IMG/VR virus record: IMGVR_UViG_3300005563_000031
Coordinates: 1 to 64,000 of that record
Strand: one strand, 5' to 3'
Length of the DNA: 64,000 nucleotides
Source of the DNA: a virus
Under the pieces are notes generated by a model. It was given only the letters and a program-made list of their open reading frames with translations, was not told the origin of the DNA and made no database searches. This document shows, one piece after another, positions 7,400-16,715 of the stretch; within the stretch, counting starts at the first letter, position 1, and the number at the start of each line of letters is the position of its first letter. A program made the position numbers and the translations under genes.

Positions 7400-8496
7400 T
7401 GAAGCAATTAGAGTGGCTGAAAAAGCCCATTGTTGAAACAAACGAGCATCCCTACATACTGCTCGATAGTGGCGCGTACTCGGTCTGGCGTTCCGGAGCT
7501 AAAGTCGATCCTACAAAGTTCGTTGAGTACTGCCGCACGGTGAAGGACTGGACGCTTGCGTGTGTGAATCTCGATACGATTCCCGGCGCCTGGGGTGCGC
7601 GGGCGTCGCCACAACAGGTCGAGGACGCGTGCCAGGAATCATTCAACATGTGGGAACGGCTGCGCGATACCGGCGCACACATGATGCCCGTTTACCACCA
7701 AACGGATCATATCTCGTGGCTACACAAGTACATCGATGCGGGTGCGAAATATATCGGGATCTCACCAACCGATTCGTTTGCACCACCGATCCGCCACCAG
7801 TGGCTGATCGACATCCACCAGTATATGCGGGATGCTGGTATACGCCTCAACAAGGATGTTTTTACTCACGGATTGGGCGTTTTCTCACCACGGGCAGTGA
7901 TGCCGGACGAAGTTGGTTCGAACATTGGTTTTTGGTCTGCCGACGCCTCTACTTTGATTCGCTACATCGCAATCAAACGCATCCTCATCCCGAAAACGGA
8001 CCCCGCATGGGACCTTAAAGGCCGGGTAACAGGTTGGATCCCGATTTACACAGGCGGGCGCGGTAACAACCACGTCACTGTTACCAACATTAACTGGAAG
8101 TTCATCCGCGAGTACGTCGAGCTGCACGAGGCGCGACTGAAGGCGGAGGGTAAGAACCCGGAATGGGTGTATTCCTTTGGCCCCGGCGGACGATTGCTAA
8201 TCGATGACTACGCGACGTTGATGTCAATCAACTTGGTGTTGGTCCGACAAGCGATGCAACAAAGCGGCGTACGGTGTTTTGTCGCCGGCCAACTGCCGCT
8301 TGCTATCTGGCAGGTCGCTGTTAAGGAACGTTATCCCTATATTTTACGCAGCTACGCAGTCATTAAAGAAACACATGGCAACACGATCAAACGCATCTAC
8401 GACCGCACCTGGGAAAGACCAGCCCGTCGCCCCGAACGGGACAAAGTGGTCACTACTCGCGGCCTGTTCCCACAGTTCGGCCATAGCGGTTGGTAA
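7399..8496 (+). CDS. dpdA: DpdA, DNA guanine transglycosylase
   Basis: Exchanges guanine in DNA for a 7-deazaguanine base. The 365-aa protein has a TGT-like (beta/alpha)8 pattern: LLDSGAYS carries the expected active-site Asp (Asp23), followed by the YIGISP, HGLGVFSP and GFWSADAST segments typical of phage DpdA. The classical Cys4 zinc site of tRNA-TGT is not evident. The gene sits in the folE-queF operon, which supports a DNA-modification role. Its end overlaps the sliding clamp gene by 122 bases. Confidence 0.85.
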   Translation: MKQLEWLKKPIVETNEHPYILLDSGAYSVWRSGAKVDPTKFVEYCRTVKDWTLACVNLDTIPGAWGARASPQQVEDACQESFNMWERLRDTGAHMMPVYHQTDHISWLHKYIDAGAKYIGISPTDSFAPPIRHQWLIDIHQYMRDAGIRLNKDVFTHGLGVFSPRAVMPDEVGSNIGFWSADASTLIRYIAIKRILIPKTDPAWDLKGRVTGWIPIYTGGRGNNHVTVTNINWKFIREYVELHEARLKAEGKNPEWVYSFGPGGRLLIDDYATLMSINLVLVRQAMQQSGVRCFVAGQLPLAIWQVAVKERYPYILRSYAVIKETHGNTIKRIYDRTWERPARRPERDKVVTTRGLFPQFGHSGW

Positions 8497-9445
8497 CCGG
8501 TGCCGACTCGCTTTCCACAAAGATGGCCTGCAAGCGTACGGTGGCTATATTGAGGGCTTTCTGCCAGCCTCCTTCGCAGTCGAGGCCATTGCAGCGGACG
8601 ACAAAATCCTTGCCTTCCTTTCTCTGTCCGACGAATCCACGACGCTGAAAGCCGTTAAAGACGGCACGTTTGAATTGCAGCGGGGACCAGCGAAGGTAAA
8701 GTTTACCGCCGGCAGCGAGACCGTCATGCCCAACATTCCGGCACCGCCGGAGGATGCGTTGGTGCTTGACTTACCGGGCACTGCGTTACTCGATGCGCTG
8801 ATGGACTGCGTGCCCAAAACCGGCTGGGGTGCGATGAACAACGAGATGTTAGGTGCGGTCGTAGACCCCACCGCCATTCTCGCCACGGACAACACGTCTT
8901 TGGCCTTTGCGGAGATCGACCCACAGGAGGGCCGGGCGAAGCGTGTTATCCTGCCGCGCCCCTTCTGCATGGCACTGACGCAGTGGGTGAAAGCACTCGG
9001 TGATCGGTTCGAGTTGTCCTACACCCCCGCTGCGGTGTACGCAATGTGGGAGAGCGGCGAGGTGTTGTTTGGGCAGCTGCCCGTTATTCCAGAGGATGAT
9101 GCCGGTATGCAGTTTGACGGCATACTGGAAGAGGCCTACACGGCTAAATTCACGCCTCTCCCGCAGGACTTTGCAGCGTTGTTGGCCGAGGCGGCTATCT
9201 TCAGCGACGACATTATCTTCGAGTCAAAGAACAAGCAAATCGAGTTATCTACACCCGGTCCCATTTCCTGGCATCGCACGGTAACGTGGACGGGAAACAA
9301 CACCGGTAAAGCACACGTGTTGCCTTTAAAACGGCTCGCCACGGCGCTTGAATACTGCCAATCACTTTCTATCGGTGCAAACGACCGTATGGTGTACTTG
9401 CGTAACGACGACACAGGACTGTACGTCATCATCGCCACTAAGTAA
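8375..9445 (+). CDS. DNA polymerase sliding clamp (beta-like)
   Basis: A 356-aa ring-forming processivity factor. It has the repeated domain pattern of phage DnaN-like clamps, with segments such as SLLAACSHSSAIA near the start and VLPLKRLATALEYC near the end. I chose the ATG at 8375 because earlier in-frame starts lie deep in dpdA. It directly precedes the polymerase gene and pairs with the clamp loader at 12026. Confidence 0.72.
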   Translation: MATRSNASTTAPGKDQPVAPNGTKWSLLAACSHSSAIAVGNRCRLAFHKDGLQAYGGYIEGFLPASFAVEAIAADDKILAFLSLSDESTTLKAVKDGTFELQRGPAKVKFTAGSETVMPNIPAPPEDALVLDLPGTALLDALMDCVPKTGWGAMNNEMLGAVVDPTAILATDNTSLAFAEIDPQEGRAKRVILPRPFCMALTQWVKALGDRFELSYTPAAVYAMWESGEVLFGQLPVIPEDDAGMQFDGILEEAYTAKFTPLPQDFAALLAEAAIFSDDIIFESKNKQIELSTPGPISWHRTVTWTGNNTGKAHVLPLKRLATALEYCQSLSIGANDRMVYLRNDDTGLYVIIATK

Positions 9446-9465
9446 GTGGCTTAAGGACAAATGGG

Positions 9466-12150
9466 ATGTCGCTATTTAACGCACCCAAAACCAAGGTGCG
9501 GGCCGCCGCTACGCGCGTGGGGTGCGCAGCCTGCACGCTAACGGAACAGTGGCCCAGCTTGCGCGGCGCGCGCCAGCCGCAGGAACTATTTGGCCGCAAG
9601 CAAGTCGATGTATATTTTATTGGCGAATCCCCGAGCGAGGCCGACGATGCGCGTGGAGTGCCATTTAGCGGAGATAGCGGGAACCTTATACGCCGTGAAC
9701 TTCGTGATTGGCACATCTCGTACGGTTTCTCAAACGTCGTTCGTTGCCATACTCCCTCCGGCCGCTCCGCACTCGGAGGGGAGGTGTCGGCTTGTTGGTC
9801 CGGTTTTGGCTTACCTGATTTACTCGAAGCCCGCCCCAAAGTCATAGTGCCCCTCGGCAACGCGGCGCTCAACCGGTTCTTTGACGGTTCGGTGTTTGAT
9901 TGGAATGCGGTCGCGGTCCCGCACAAACTAACACCCGATTACAACGCGTGGATTTTCCCGCTGCACCACCCGTCCTACTTGCAGCAGATCGAGCAGAAGG
10001 ACAATCGAGGTGAATCCGACCTAACTAAGTTATGGCGGAAAGCACTGGTAAAAATTCACGAGGATATTGCGCAGCGACAAGTACCCATAATTCCCACGGA
10101 CGAGGAGATACGAGCGGGGATACAGCTTGTACTCCCTAACAATCTCGCACATGCGCGCCGCTTGCTCCTCGAGCGTGCGCCGGGTGTGGTAAGCATCGAC
10201 CTCGAAACGACATGCCTCATGCCATGGGAAAACGGTGCGAAGATCCTCAGCGCGTCCATTACCACTGCTGAATACACAGTCTGTTGGTTGGTTGATCATC
10301 CGGAAAACCCCCATCCTAAAGCAGCCCGGCAGTTGCTTATAGACGTATGCAACGCAGCCGACGGGTTAATTGCACACAACGCGATATTTGAGCAGCGTTG
10401 GATGGGGTGGCTCGCCGGCCTGCAAGCATTCGGGTGGCGTTGGCACGACACAATGGCCCGGCCGTTTGCAGAACTCGGCATCATAAAAGGAAACCGGCAA
10501 CAAGAGGAAGGCATTCCGGGGCGACTCGCATCCCTTGGAAAACAAACGCGACTGCATTTTGGTTTCGATGTCAAACAAATCACTCACGTTGATCCCCTAC
10601 AGTGGCGCACGACACCGGTTGAAAAATTCCTGCTCTACAATGCGCTGGACAGCAAGTGGTGTCGAGCCGTTTGGTTCCAACCCCTCGACCCGGTACCTGC
10701 GATCGAGGTTGCACGACAGGGTGATGCGACTCGTGCAATGGCTGCCATCAGCTGGCGCGGGATGCTCGTTGATCCGCAAGAACTCGCGACACAGGGAGCG
10801 AAGTTAGAAACTAACATCAAAAACCTAACACAGGTCATCTCGCGCGACAAGGACGTGGTGCGCTGGGAGTCGAAGAACCGCACGATATTCAACCCCTCCT
10901 CACCCGACATGGTGGCGAAGTTTTTTGGGTTAGAAGGCGCGGATGAGGAAGCGCTGCGCGTAGTCGACACCGGACTGTCCAAACAAATCCTCGCACTGCG
11001 CAAGCAAGAGAAACTGTTCTCGACCTACATACAAGGCATCAAAACGCTGACCTACCCGGACGGGCTGTTACATCCGGAATTTGGTACAATGTTGGTGGGC
11101 ACCGGGCGCACTAACAGCCGCAACCCAAACGCGCAAAACATGCCCAAGCGCGAGAACAAAGAGCTACGGCGTGTGGTGGTTCCACCCAAAGGATTTGCCC
11201 TCGTTTCCATCGACTACGCGCAACTCGAAGCTCGTGGTATCGCTATCGCGACACGCGACCCGACCATGTTGACGTACGTATGGAACGATGAGGATATCCA
11301 CCGCGAATGGGCTGAGGCCCTTTTTCGCGCGTTTCCGGCTATCGCGGATCGACTCTGCCCAAATGCGACCGAGGAGAAAAAAATCATTGCGCGCGTGCGC
11401 GGTGAGATCAAAAATGGGTTCGTGTTTCCAAGCTTTTACGGCGCGGGTGTTCCGAAGTGCGCCGGTGAACTGCAAGTGCCGCAGGACACGCTCCGTCCTA
11501 TCCTGGACCAATTCTGGCGGAAGTATGCAGCGGCTCGTAAGTGGCAGGACGAGGTGCACGGGTTCTATGCGGAACATCTCTATGTCGAAACAATGACGCG
11601 TCGACGGCGCTACGGGCCATTGTCCTGGACCGAGCAACTCAACTCGCCCATCCAGGGTACAGGTAGCGATATTGTGGTCGATGCGAGTATTCAGCTGCTC
11701 GACCTTGCATGCGAAACAAATGATGTTTGTTTCGTCCCGATGGTTAACATCCACGACGATTTATCCTTTTACTTGCCGTTGACTGAACTCGATAGGTATA
11801 TAGAAGCAATCGCGCGTGTAATGGTGACGCCGAGGTACACCTGGTGTACCGTCCCTTTAAAAGTTGAAGTTAGTGTTGGTGAACACAATTGGAGCGATCA
11901 ACGTGAGCTTAGGTCTTACCAAACCGGCGACTTCCACCCCCTCCCCAAGACGGACCTTAATCAACAAATCGCCGCCCTCAGAGCCGTTGCCGAGCGCGCA
12001 GCCTCCCGCAACACCCACCCCGGCAATGGACGCGGCAGCGGCGAACAACGCACGGCGCCGCCGGTCGACATCAACGCCGCCCGCCGAGCCCGAATCCTCG
12101 CCGCCGCCAAAGCCGCCAACGACAAGCGTCGCACCCGTCCGCGCCCCTGA
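9466..12150 (+). CDS. DNA polymerase I with N-terminal UDG-like domain
   Basis: Replicative family A polymerase, 894 aa. Residues 1-200 resemble a family 4/5 uracil-DNA glycosylase: an early CAAC pair, FIGESPSEADD, and HPSYL late in the domain. A 3'-5' exonuclease follows (SIDLETT, HNAIFEQRW, YNALDS). The polymerase core has motif A (SIDYAQLEAR), motif B (KNGFVFPSFYG) and motif C (VNIHDD, Asp for the usual Glu). The tail is Ala/Arg-rich and overlaps the next gene. Expected to act with the clamp and SSB encoded nearby. Confidence 0.9.
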   Translation: MSLFNAPKTKVRAAATRVGCAACTLTEQWPSLRGARQPQELFGRKQVDVYFIGESPSEADDARGVPFSGDSGNLIRRELRDWHISYGFSNVVRCHTPSGRSALGGEVSACWSGFGLPDLLEARPKVIVPLGNAALNRFFDGSVFDWNAVAVPHKLTPDYNAWIFPLHHPSYLQQIEQKDNRGESDLTKLWRKALVKIHEDIAQRQVPIIPTDEEIRAGIQLVLPNNLAHARRLLLERAPGVVSIDLETTCLMPWENGAKILSASITTAEYTVCWLVDHPENPHPKAARQLLIDVCNAADGLIAHNAIFEQRWMGWLAGLQAFGWRWHDTMARPFAELGIIKGNRQQEEGIPGRLASLGKQTRLHFGFDVKQITHVDPLQWRTTPVEKFLLYNALDSKWCRAVWFQPLDPVPAIEVARQGDATRAMAAISWRGMLVDPQELATQGAKLETNIKNLTQVISRDKDVVRWESKNRTIFNPSSPDMVAKFFGLEGADEEALRVVDTGLSKQILALRKQEKLFSTYIQGIKTLTYPDGLLHPEFGTMLVGTGRTNSRNPNAQNMPKRENKELRRVVVPPKGFALVSIDYAQLEARGIAIATRDPTMLTYVWNDEDIHREWAEALFRAFPAIADRLCPNATEEKKIIARVRGEIKNGFVFPSFYGAGVPKCAGELQVPQDTLRPILDQFWRKYAAARKWQDEVHGFYAEHLYVETMTRRRRYGPLSWTEQLNSPIQGTGSDIVVDASIQLLDLACETNDVCFVPMVNIHDDLSFYLPLTELDRYIEAIARVMVTPRYTWCTVPLKVEVSVGEHNWSDQRELRSYQTGDFHPLPKTDLNQQIAALRAVAERAASRNTHPGNGRGSGEQRTAPPVDINAARRARILAAAKAANDKRRTRPRP

Positions 12151-13111
12151 CCCTCCGCTCGAAGTGCGACTGGGGAAGGATGCGCCGCTGCATTTGCGGT
12201 TGCGCCCCGGTACTTTCTCAGAAGTGCTTGGGCAAGACACACAAGTTGAGATGTTGCGGCGGCAAATGGAGCGCGCGGACCGCTCGCACCTGTACCTCTT
12301 CTCAGGCCCCGCCGGCACCGGCAAAACGACGATGGCGCGCATTATGGCGCGTGCACTCGGGTGTTTGACTCCGATGGAGATCGATGGCCCAAGCTACTCC
12401 GGTGTCGACGACATGCGTGAGCTGCGCGACTACGTACAATACCAGGGGCTCGACGGGCGCCCTAAAGTTGTCATTATCGACGAGTGCCACACGCTGTCGG
12501 ATAAGGCGTGGCAGGCGGGGCTGAAAGTAATGGAAGAGCCCCCCGCACACGTGTACTTCATGTTGGCTACGACGGAATACAAGAAAGTGCCCGTGGCCAT
12601 TCGTACGCGTGCTTTCGATGTAACACTCAACCACATTCCGATGGAAACACTGCTGTCCTACGGTGAGACTGTTATCGCCAAGGAAAGGCTCGAAATACCC
12701 GACGGGGGTATACGTTACATTGCAGCACAGGCGGATGGCAGTTTGCGCCAGCTGCTCGTAGACCTCAATCGCGTAAACGGAGCCACGTCGCTGAAGGAAG
12801 TTCAGCAAATCATGCAATCGCCGATTGAGGGCGATGATACGAATCCGTTCATACAGATTGCGCGCGGCATTGCTTCCGGGCGCATGGGATTCGAACAAGC
12901 GCGCAAGCTGCTCGCGAAGGCCCGCGAGAACATGCAAGCGGAAGCGGGACGTATTGCAATTGTGGAGTATTTCACGGCCGTGGTGTTGAATTCAGAGGAA
13001 CCGCCGCGCGAGTCACTGTACGCGTGGCTCAACGCGTTTGCATTACCGGTGCCTGATCGCGGCGGGTGGGCGGTGTTGTTGTGTACGCTGAAAGAGGGGT
13101 TAGGTAAATAA
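12026..13111 (+). CDS. Clamp loader ATPase, DnaX/RFC-like
   Basis: AAA+ ATPase (361 aa) that opens the sliding clamp. Walker A is GPAGTGKTT, Walker B is IIDECHT, sensor 1 is LATTE and there is an IRTRAF arginine segment, as in DnaX. The N-terminal ~50 residues are Pro/Ser-rich and encoded over the polymerase tail. An ATG at 12026 is the most reasonable start although no strong Shine-Dalgarno precedes it. No second loader subunit is visible nearby. Confidence 0.85.
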   Translation: MDAAAANNARRRRSTSTPPAEPESSPPPKPPTTSVAPVRAPDPPLEVRLGKDAPLHLRLRPGTFSEVLGQDTQVEMLRRQMERADRSHLYLFSGPAGTGKTTMARIMARALGCLTPMEIDGPSYSGVDDMRELRDYVQYQGLDGRPKVVIIDECHTLSDKAWQAGLKVMEEPPAHVYFMLATTEYKKVPVAIRTRAFDVTLNHIPMETLLSYGETVIAKERLEIPDGGIRYIAAQADGSLRQLLVDLNRVNGATSLKEVQQIMQSPIEGDDTNPFIQIARGIASGRMGFEQARKLLAKARENMQAEAGRIAIVEYFTAVVLNSEEPPRESLYAWLNAFALPVPDRGGWAVLLCTLKEGLGK

Positions 13112-13112
13112 C

Positions 13113-13436
13113 ATGGAACTGAAAGGCAACGTGAAGTGGTCCGCTGCCATAATGGACGTGTTGTCGGAGCGCACACGACAACAAGCGCAAGAGGGCGAGA
13201 ACTTTAGTGCCACACGCGACGATACGTATGTGGGCGGCGAGTTGGCATTAGCCGCTGCGTCCTACGCCATGTTTGCGCATTTTGGTGAAATAACAGCATT
13301 AGCGCTATGGCCGGAAAATTGGGACCGTAGTTGGTTAAAACACACCACCGAGCGGCGTGATCTGGTAAAGGCTGCGGCGCTCATCATTGCCGACATCGAA
13401 CGCCTTGACCGGGCAGCGGAAAGGAACAAAACATGA
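13113..13436 (+). CDS. Conserved phage protein, 107 aa
   Basis: Resembles a family common in proteobacterial phages and prophages with the pattern DVLSERTRQQ...EG...DD...GELALAAASYA...WP...RRDLVKAAALIIADIERLDR. Helical and soluble; function unproven. The ATG lies two bases after the clamp loader stop, and its end overlaps the next gene by four bases, so it belongs to the replication operon. Confidence 0.75.
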   Translation: MELKGNVKWSAAIMDVLSERTRQQAQEGENFSATRDDTYVGGELALAAASYAMFAHFGEITALALWPENWDRSWLKHTTERRDLVKAAALIIADIERLDRAAERNKT

Positions 13437-13915
13437 CATTCGATGAACTTGAAAAAGCGATCACGCTCACCGGAAACCTCGAGCGCGATATTGAGTCGCA
13501 AAGCAGTTTCGTATTTCAGGCGGGCATGGGCGCCGTACGCGCAGCCTCCACCGTTGACGATCTCGAGTATGAGTTGTCCTGCGTTGAAGCCCGGTTGCAA
13601 GAAACCATTCGTGCTGCGGCAACCGCAGCGGGTGAGAAGGTCACGGAGAAGTTGATTGACGCGCGTATACTCTCCCATGTAGATTATCGCAAGCTGCATA
13701 GCGAGTACCGTGCTGCTGTTGTTAAATCGAGCGAATGGAAAGCGCTCGTGAAAGCGTTCGATGCGCGCAGCCACTCGCTATATAACCTGACTGAGCTATC
13801 TAAGCGCGGTGCCGGTGATCCCTCAACAGGTATAACCGATTACAAACAAGCACGCGAAGCCGCCGCCCGCTCGCGCGCCAATAACGGTACTCGGACGCGG
13901 ATAGCACCACGGTAA
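13433..13915 (+). CDS. Helical protein upstream of SSB and recombinase
   Basis: 160 aa, predicted mostly alpha-helical with a coiled-coil stretch at about 35-110 (heptad-like Leu/Ala/Glu). Similar small helical proteins often lie beside phage recombinase and SSB genes and have been proposed to act as recombination mediators like UvsY. That comparison is from gene context and shape, not a clear motif. RBS AAAGGAAC. Confidence 0.65.
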   Translation: MTFDELEKAITLTGNLERDIESQSSFVFQAGMGAVRAASTVDDLEYELSCVEARLQETIRAAATAAGEKVTEKLIDARILSHVDYRKLHSEYRAAVVKSSEWKALVKAFDARSHSLYNLTELSKRGAGDPSTGITDYKQAREAAARSRANNGTRTRIAPR

Positions 13916-13917
13916 CT

Positions 13918-14121
13918 ATGACACCCGGCGAATGGATTGGAGCAGCGTTAGGGCTCCTGTTTTTTATCTACATCGCGGCCCGCCTAGCAGGCAAAGCCTG
14001 GTATAGATCGCGTAGACAACATTTGTCGGAAATGGCCAAGTTATTCGGTAACGCGCCCCCGCCAAGTAAAACGCACATTCCTCGTATCAAACTTAAACCT
14101 GGAGACAACAATGGCCATTAG
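13918..14121 (+). CDS. Single-pass membrane protein, 67 aa
   Basis: Residues 5-25 form one hydrophobic helix, followed by a basic, Pro-rich cytoplasmic tail. No signal peptidase site seen. It overlaps the SSB gene by 11 bases. Why a membrane peptide sits in the replication operon is unclear; anchoring replication proteins is a guess. Confidence 0.55.
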   Translation: MTPGEWIGAALGLLFFIYIAARLAGKAWYRSRRQHLSEMAKLFGNAPPPSKTHIPRIKLKPGDNNGH

Positions 14122-15307
14122 CCGAACACCCGCACGCGGGGGCAACCGCTTCGTGTACAAGCCGCGCAGCGCGGAGACTGTGCACAACCGCATGCAACAG
14201 TATCAAAACGGCAACCGCGACAACTACATTGAAGGCAATGTGGAGGGGTTTACACCGGCGGAAGGCGATAACTGGGTGCGGTTGCTACCGCCCACGTGGA
14301 ACGACCCGCAGCACTGGGCGTTTGATATGTACATACACTACGATGTGGGTCCGGACAAAGCGTCCTACCTGTGTATCGAGAAAATGTATGACGCGATGGC
14401 CGCCGCCGGTTTCCCGATTCCCGACGAGCTGTTGACTGACGGGATACCTTTGTGCGCCATGTGCGAGGAGCTGCGTCGCGCACAGCGAGCCGGAGAGAAG
14501 GAGTACGGACGCGCGCTCGAATCCAACTTGCGGCTGGCTGCGTGGATTATCAACCGCAAAGAGGAAGCGCAAGGCCCGAAGCTGTGGCAGTATCCGATCA
14601 CAAACGATCGCGAATTTATTGCACAGGCAACGGACCGGCGCACCGGGGAGGTCGCGAACATCGATGATCCCGAGAACGGCTACGACATCGACTTCCATCG
14701 CAAGGGTAAGGCGATGCAAACGAAGTACAGCGGGTTCAAGCTCGCCCGCCAGCCGTCGCCCGTCGACCAGAAATTTGTTGACTTCGTAGTTGAGAACCCG
14801 ATTCCAAAGCTGCTGAAGTTCTATCCCTACGACCACATTATGGGCATCTTCGCCGGTCCCTCCGCCGCTGATCGAGCAGCGGAAGCTGCGCAAGCTGCGG
14901 GCGCCGCTCGTACCGCTGCGGCAGGACACGATGCTTCGCCGCCGGATGAGGACGACAAGATTCCGCATGAAGCGCCCCCGCAGAAGCCCGCTACGTCCAC
15001 GCGCCGCAGCCCCCTTGTTACCCCTAAGGAGGATCCGAAACCGGCAGAGACGCCTGCACCGGCTGCCGCAAATAACAATGCGCGGCGCCGTCAGGCTGTA
15101 ACTGCAAAATCGAAGGCCCCGGCGGCGCCAGACTTTGCAGCGTGGGATATTAACGGGCAGTTAGATTGGGCGAGCGCGTTTGGTATCGTGGTGCCCGACG
15201 ATGTGACGGATGCACAAATTCCGGAGTTCCTCACCGAACAGTTTGCGCAGCTGACTGCAGATCAACAAGCCGAGGCGAGCAAGTGGCAGCCAGCCGCCGA
15301 AGGATAA
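14111..15307 (+). CDS. Single-stranded DNA-binding protein, gp32-like
   Basis: 398 aa. The core (about 50-225) resembles T4 gp32-type SSB: WVRLLPP near the start of the fold, a CAMCEEL segment that may bind zinc with Cys around residue 93, and a DFHRKGKAMQTKYSG region. The C-terminal part is a long Ala/Pro linker ending in an acidic segment, as SSBs use for protein contacts. RBS CTGGAGACAACA. It precedes the recombinase, fitting a T4-like recombination-replication unit. Confidence 0.75.
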   Translation: MAISRTPARGGNRFVYKPRSAETVHNRMQQYQNGNRDNYIEGNVEGFTPAEGDNWVRLLPPTWNDPQHWAFDMYIHYDVGPDKASYLCIEKMYDAMAAAGFPIPDELLTDGIPLCAMCEELRRAQRAGEKEYGRALESNLRLAAWIINRKEEAQGPKLWQYPITNDREFIAQATDRRTGEVANIDDPENGYDIDFHRKGKAMQTKYSGFKLARQPSPVDQKFVDFVVENPIPKLLKFYPYDHIMGIFAGPSAADRAAEAAQAAGAARTAAAGHDASPPDEDDKIPHEAPPQKPATSTRRSPLVTPKEDPKPAETPAPAAANNNARRRQAVTAKSKAPAAPDFAAWDINGQLDWASAFGIVVPDDVTDAQIPEFLTEQFAQLTADQQAEASKWQPAAEG

Positions 15308-16293
15308 GCATCGTCGCACCGGCCGCACCCGCTAAGTTCTTCTCTAGCGGGTGCGGGTTATTGGATTGTGTGCTTGGCGGCGGGTGGGCGTTGAGGAGAA
15401 TGATAAATGTCGTCGGCGACAAGTCCACAGGCAAAACTCTCCTCGCGATTGAGGCGTGTGCTAATTTCACGCGCACGTTCCCTAAGGGGCGAGTTATATA
15501 CGATGAAGTCGAGTCGGCATTTGACGTTGACTATGCGCAAACCCTCGGATTTCCCGTCAGCAATTTGGACCTTGTTGATGATCTCCGGACAGTGGAAGCG
15601 TTCTGGCTGCAAACCGACGAAACCATCAAGGAGCAGATGGATCTCGACGAGGAAGAACGGCGCGAACGACCGGTGCTGACTGTTATAGATAGTATGGACG
15701 CATTTTCCGATGCGGCGGAAATGGAGCGCGATGTAGGCGACAAGTCCTTTGGCATGGCGAAACAGAAAATTATGTCAGAGGGCTTTCGTAAGAAAGTCGG
15801 CGAGATGGCCGCCGCTAACATAACACTGTTCATCATCTCCCAAGTGCGTGATAATATCGGTGCGCAAGCGTTCAGCAAACAAGTGCGCCGGGCGGGCGGC
15901 AAGTGGCTCGACTTCTACGCCTCACAGTGTTTGTGGTTATACGAGCAGGAGAAAATAGAAAAGACCGTCAGCAACATCAAGCGCAAGATCGGCATGCGCA
16001 TTAAGTGTCGGCTCGAGAAGTCGAAAGTAGGATGGCCGTGGCGCGAGTGCGTAGTACCTGTGATTTACGGGTACGGCATGGATGATAAACGCGCAGCCCT
16101 CGACTGGTACAACACAGCGAGTCCCAAATCCATTAGCGGCATTTTTGCGGCAGCCGGAATGGGGGATGTGGACGAGAAAAACTTTGTCCGTTACATGGAC
16201 AAGCTACCGCGCGACGTGCTGGCACGAGCGTTGGTTGCGGACTGGGAGCGTATAGATCAACAATTCCGCCCCGAGGGACCCAAGTACGAGTAG
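15283..16293 (+). CDS. RecA/UvsX-like recombinase
   Basis: Strand-exchange ATPase, 336 aa. Walker A is GDKSTGKT, preceded by SSGCGLLDCVLGGGW typical of phage RecA-like proteins; Walker B is LTVIDSMDAF; an LFIISQVRDNIG segment corresponds to the loop regions. I chose GTG at 15283 (GCGAG upstream), since the upstream extension is non-conserved and no ATG precedes the core. A 10-bp hairpin (15325-15354) lies within the first codons. Confidence 0.85.
   Translation: MAASRRRISIVAPAAPAKFFSSGCGLLDCVLGGGWALRRMINVVGDKSTGKTLLAIEACANFTRTFPKGRVIYDEVESAFDVDYAQTLGFPVSNLDLVDDLRTVEAFWLQTDETIKEQMDLDEEERRERPVLTVIDSMDAFSDAAEMERDVGDKSFGMAKQKIMSEGFRKKVGEMAAANITLFIISQVRDNIGAQAFSKQVRRAGGKWLDFYASQCLWLYEQEKIEKTVSNIKRKIGMRIKCRLEKSKVGWPWRECVVPVIYGYGMDDKRAALDWYNTASPKSISGIFAAAGMGDVDEKNFVRYMDKLPRDVLARALVADWERIDQQFRPEGPKYE
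15325..15354 (+). promoter_or_regulatory. Perfect hairpin in the start of the recombinase gene
   Basis: GCACCCGCTA and TAGCGGGTGC form a perfect 10-bp stem with a 10-nt loop. It lies 18 bases after the SSB stop and inside the recombinase reading frame. No U tract follows, so translational control or an mRNA processing site is more likely than termination. Confidence 0.5.
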
Positions 16294-16297
16294 GAAT

Positions 16298-16411
16298 ATG
16301 AGCACGGACAACGACGGGAATCATTGGGGGTGTGCAGTGGTGGTACTCGGTTTCTTTGCACTGTGCGCGTGGTGTGTGTGGTTGTTGTTTAGGAGTTTCC
16401 ATGGCTCGTGA
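16298..16411 (+). CDS. Membrane peptide, 37 aa
   Basis: Short polar start, then a hydrophobic helix (residues 11-32) rich in Cys, Val, Leu and Trp. RBS-like TAGGAAT upstream. Its last codons contain the Shine-Dalgarno and ATG of the next gene, so it may also act as a coupling cistron. Confidence 0.5.
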   Translation: MSTDNDGNHWGCAVVVLGFFALCAWCVWLLFRSFHGS

Positions 16412-16715
16412 AGAATTCTCAAACGAAGCGGAATATCTCGCCCTTAATCACCAACGCACCGAGGTGTTTGGTTACGGGTTGGAAGTGGGCATGCGCACGT
16501 GCTGCCCGTTTTGTTGTCACCCCGGTGTATGCGAGTGGCGCATTATGACAATGGAAGCGGACATGAAAAAGGGCTTTTCGTGTCCGTGCTGCAAGCGCTC
16601 TTTGTCAATTCTCGTTACGACGACCGAACACGGTAAGACGCTCGAATTCGTACAGACCGGCGGCCCGGATGTTGATCCCACGACACCATGGATTCCTGCG
16701 ATGCGCCGAGCATGA
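16401..16715 (+). CDS. Zinc-finger protein, 104 aa
   Basis: ATG at 16401 after AGGAGTTTCC. Contains CCPFCC and CPCC pairs about 30 residues apart, fitting a treble-clef or zinc-ribbon fold. No enzyme motif. Ends in an ATGA overlap with the DUF1643 gene. Confidence 0.65.
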   Translation: MAREEFSNEAEYLALNHQRTEVFGYGLEVGMRTCCPFCCHPGVCEWRIMTMEADMKKGFSCPCCKRSLSILVTTTEHGKTLEFVQTGGPDVDPTTPWIPAMRRA

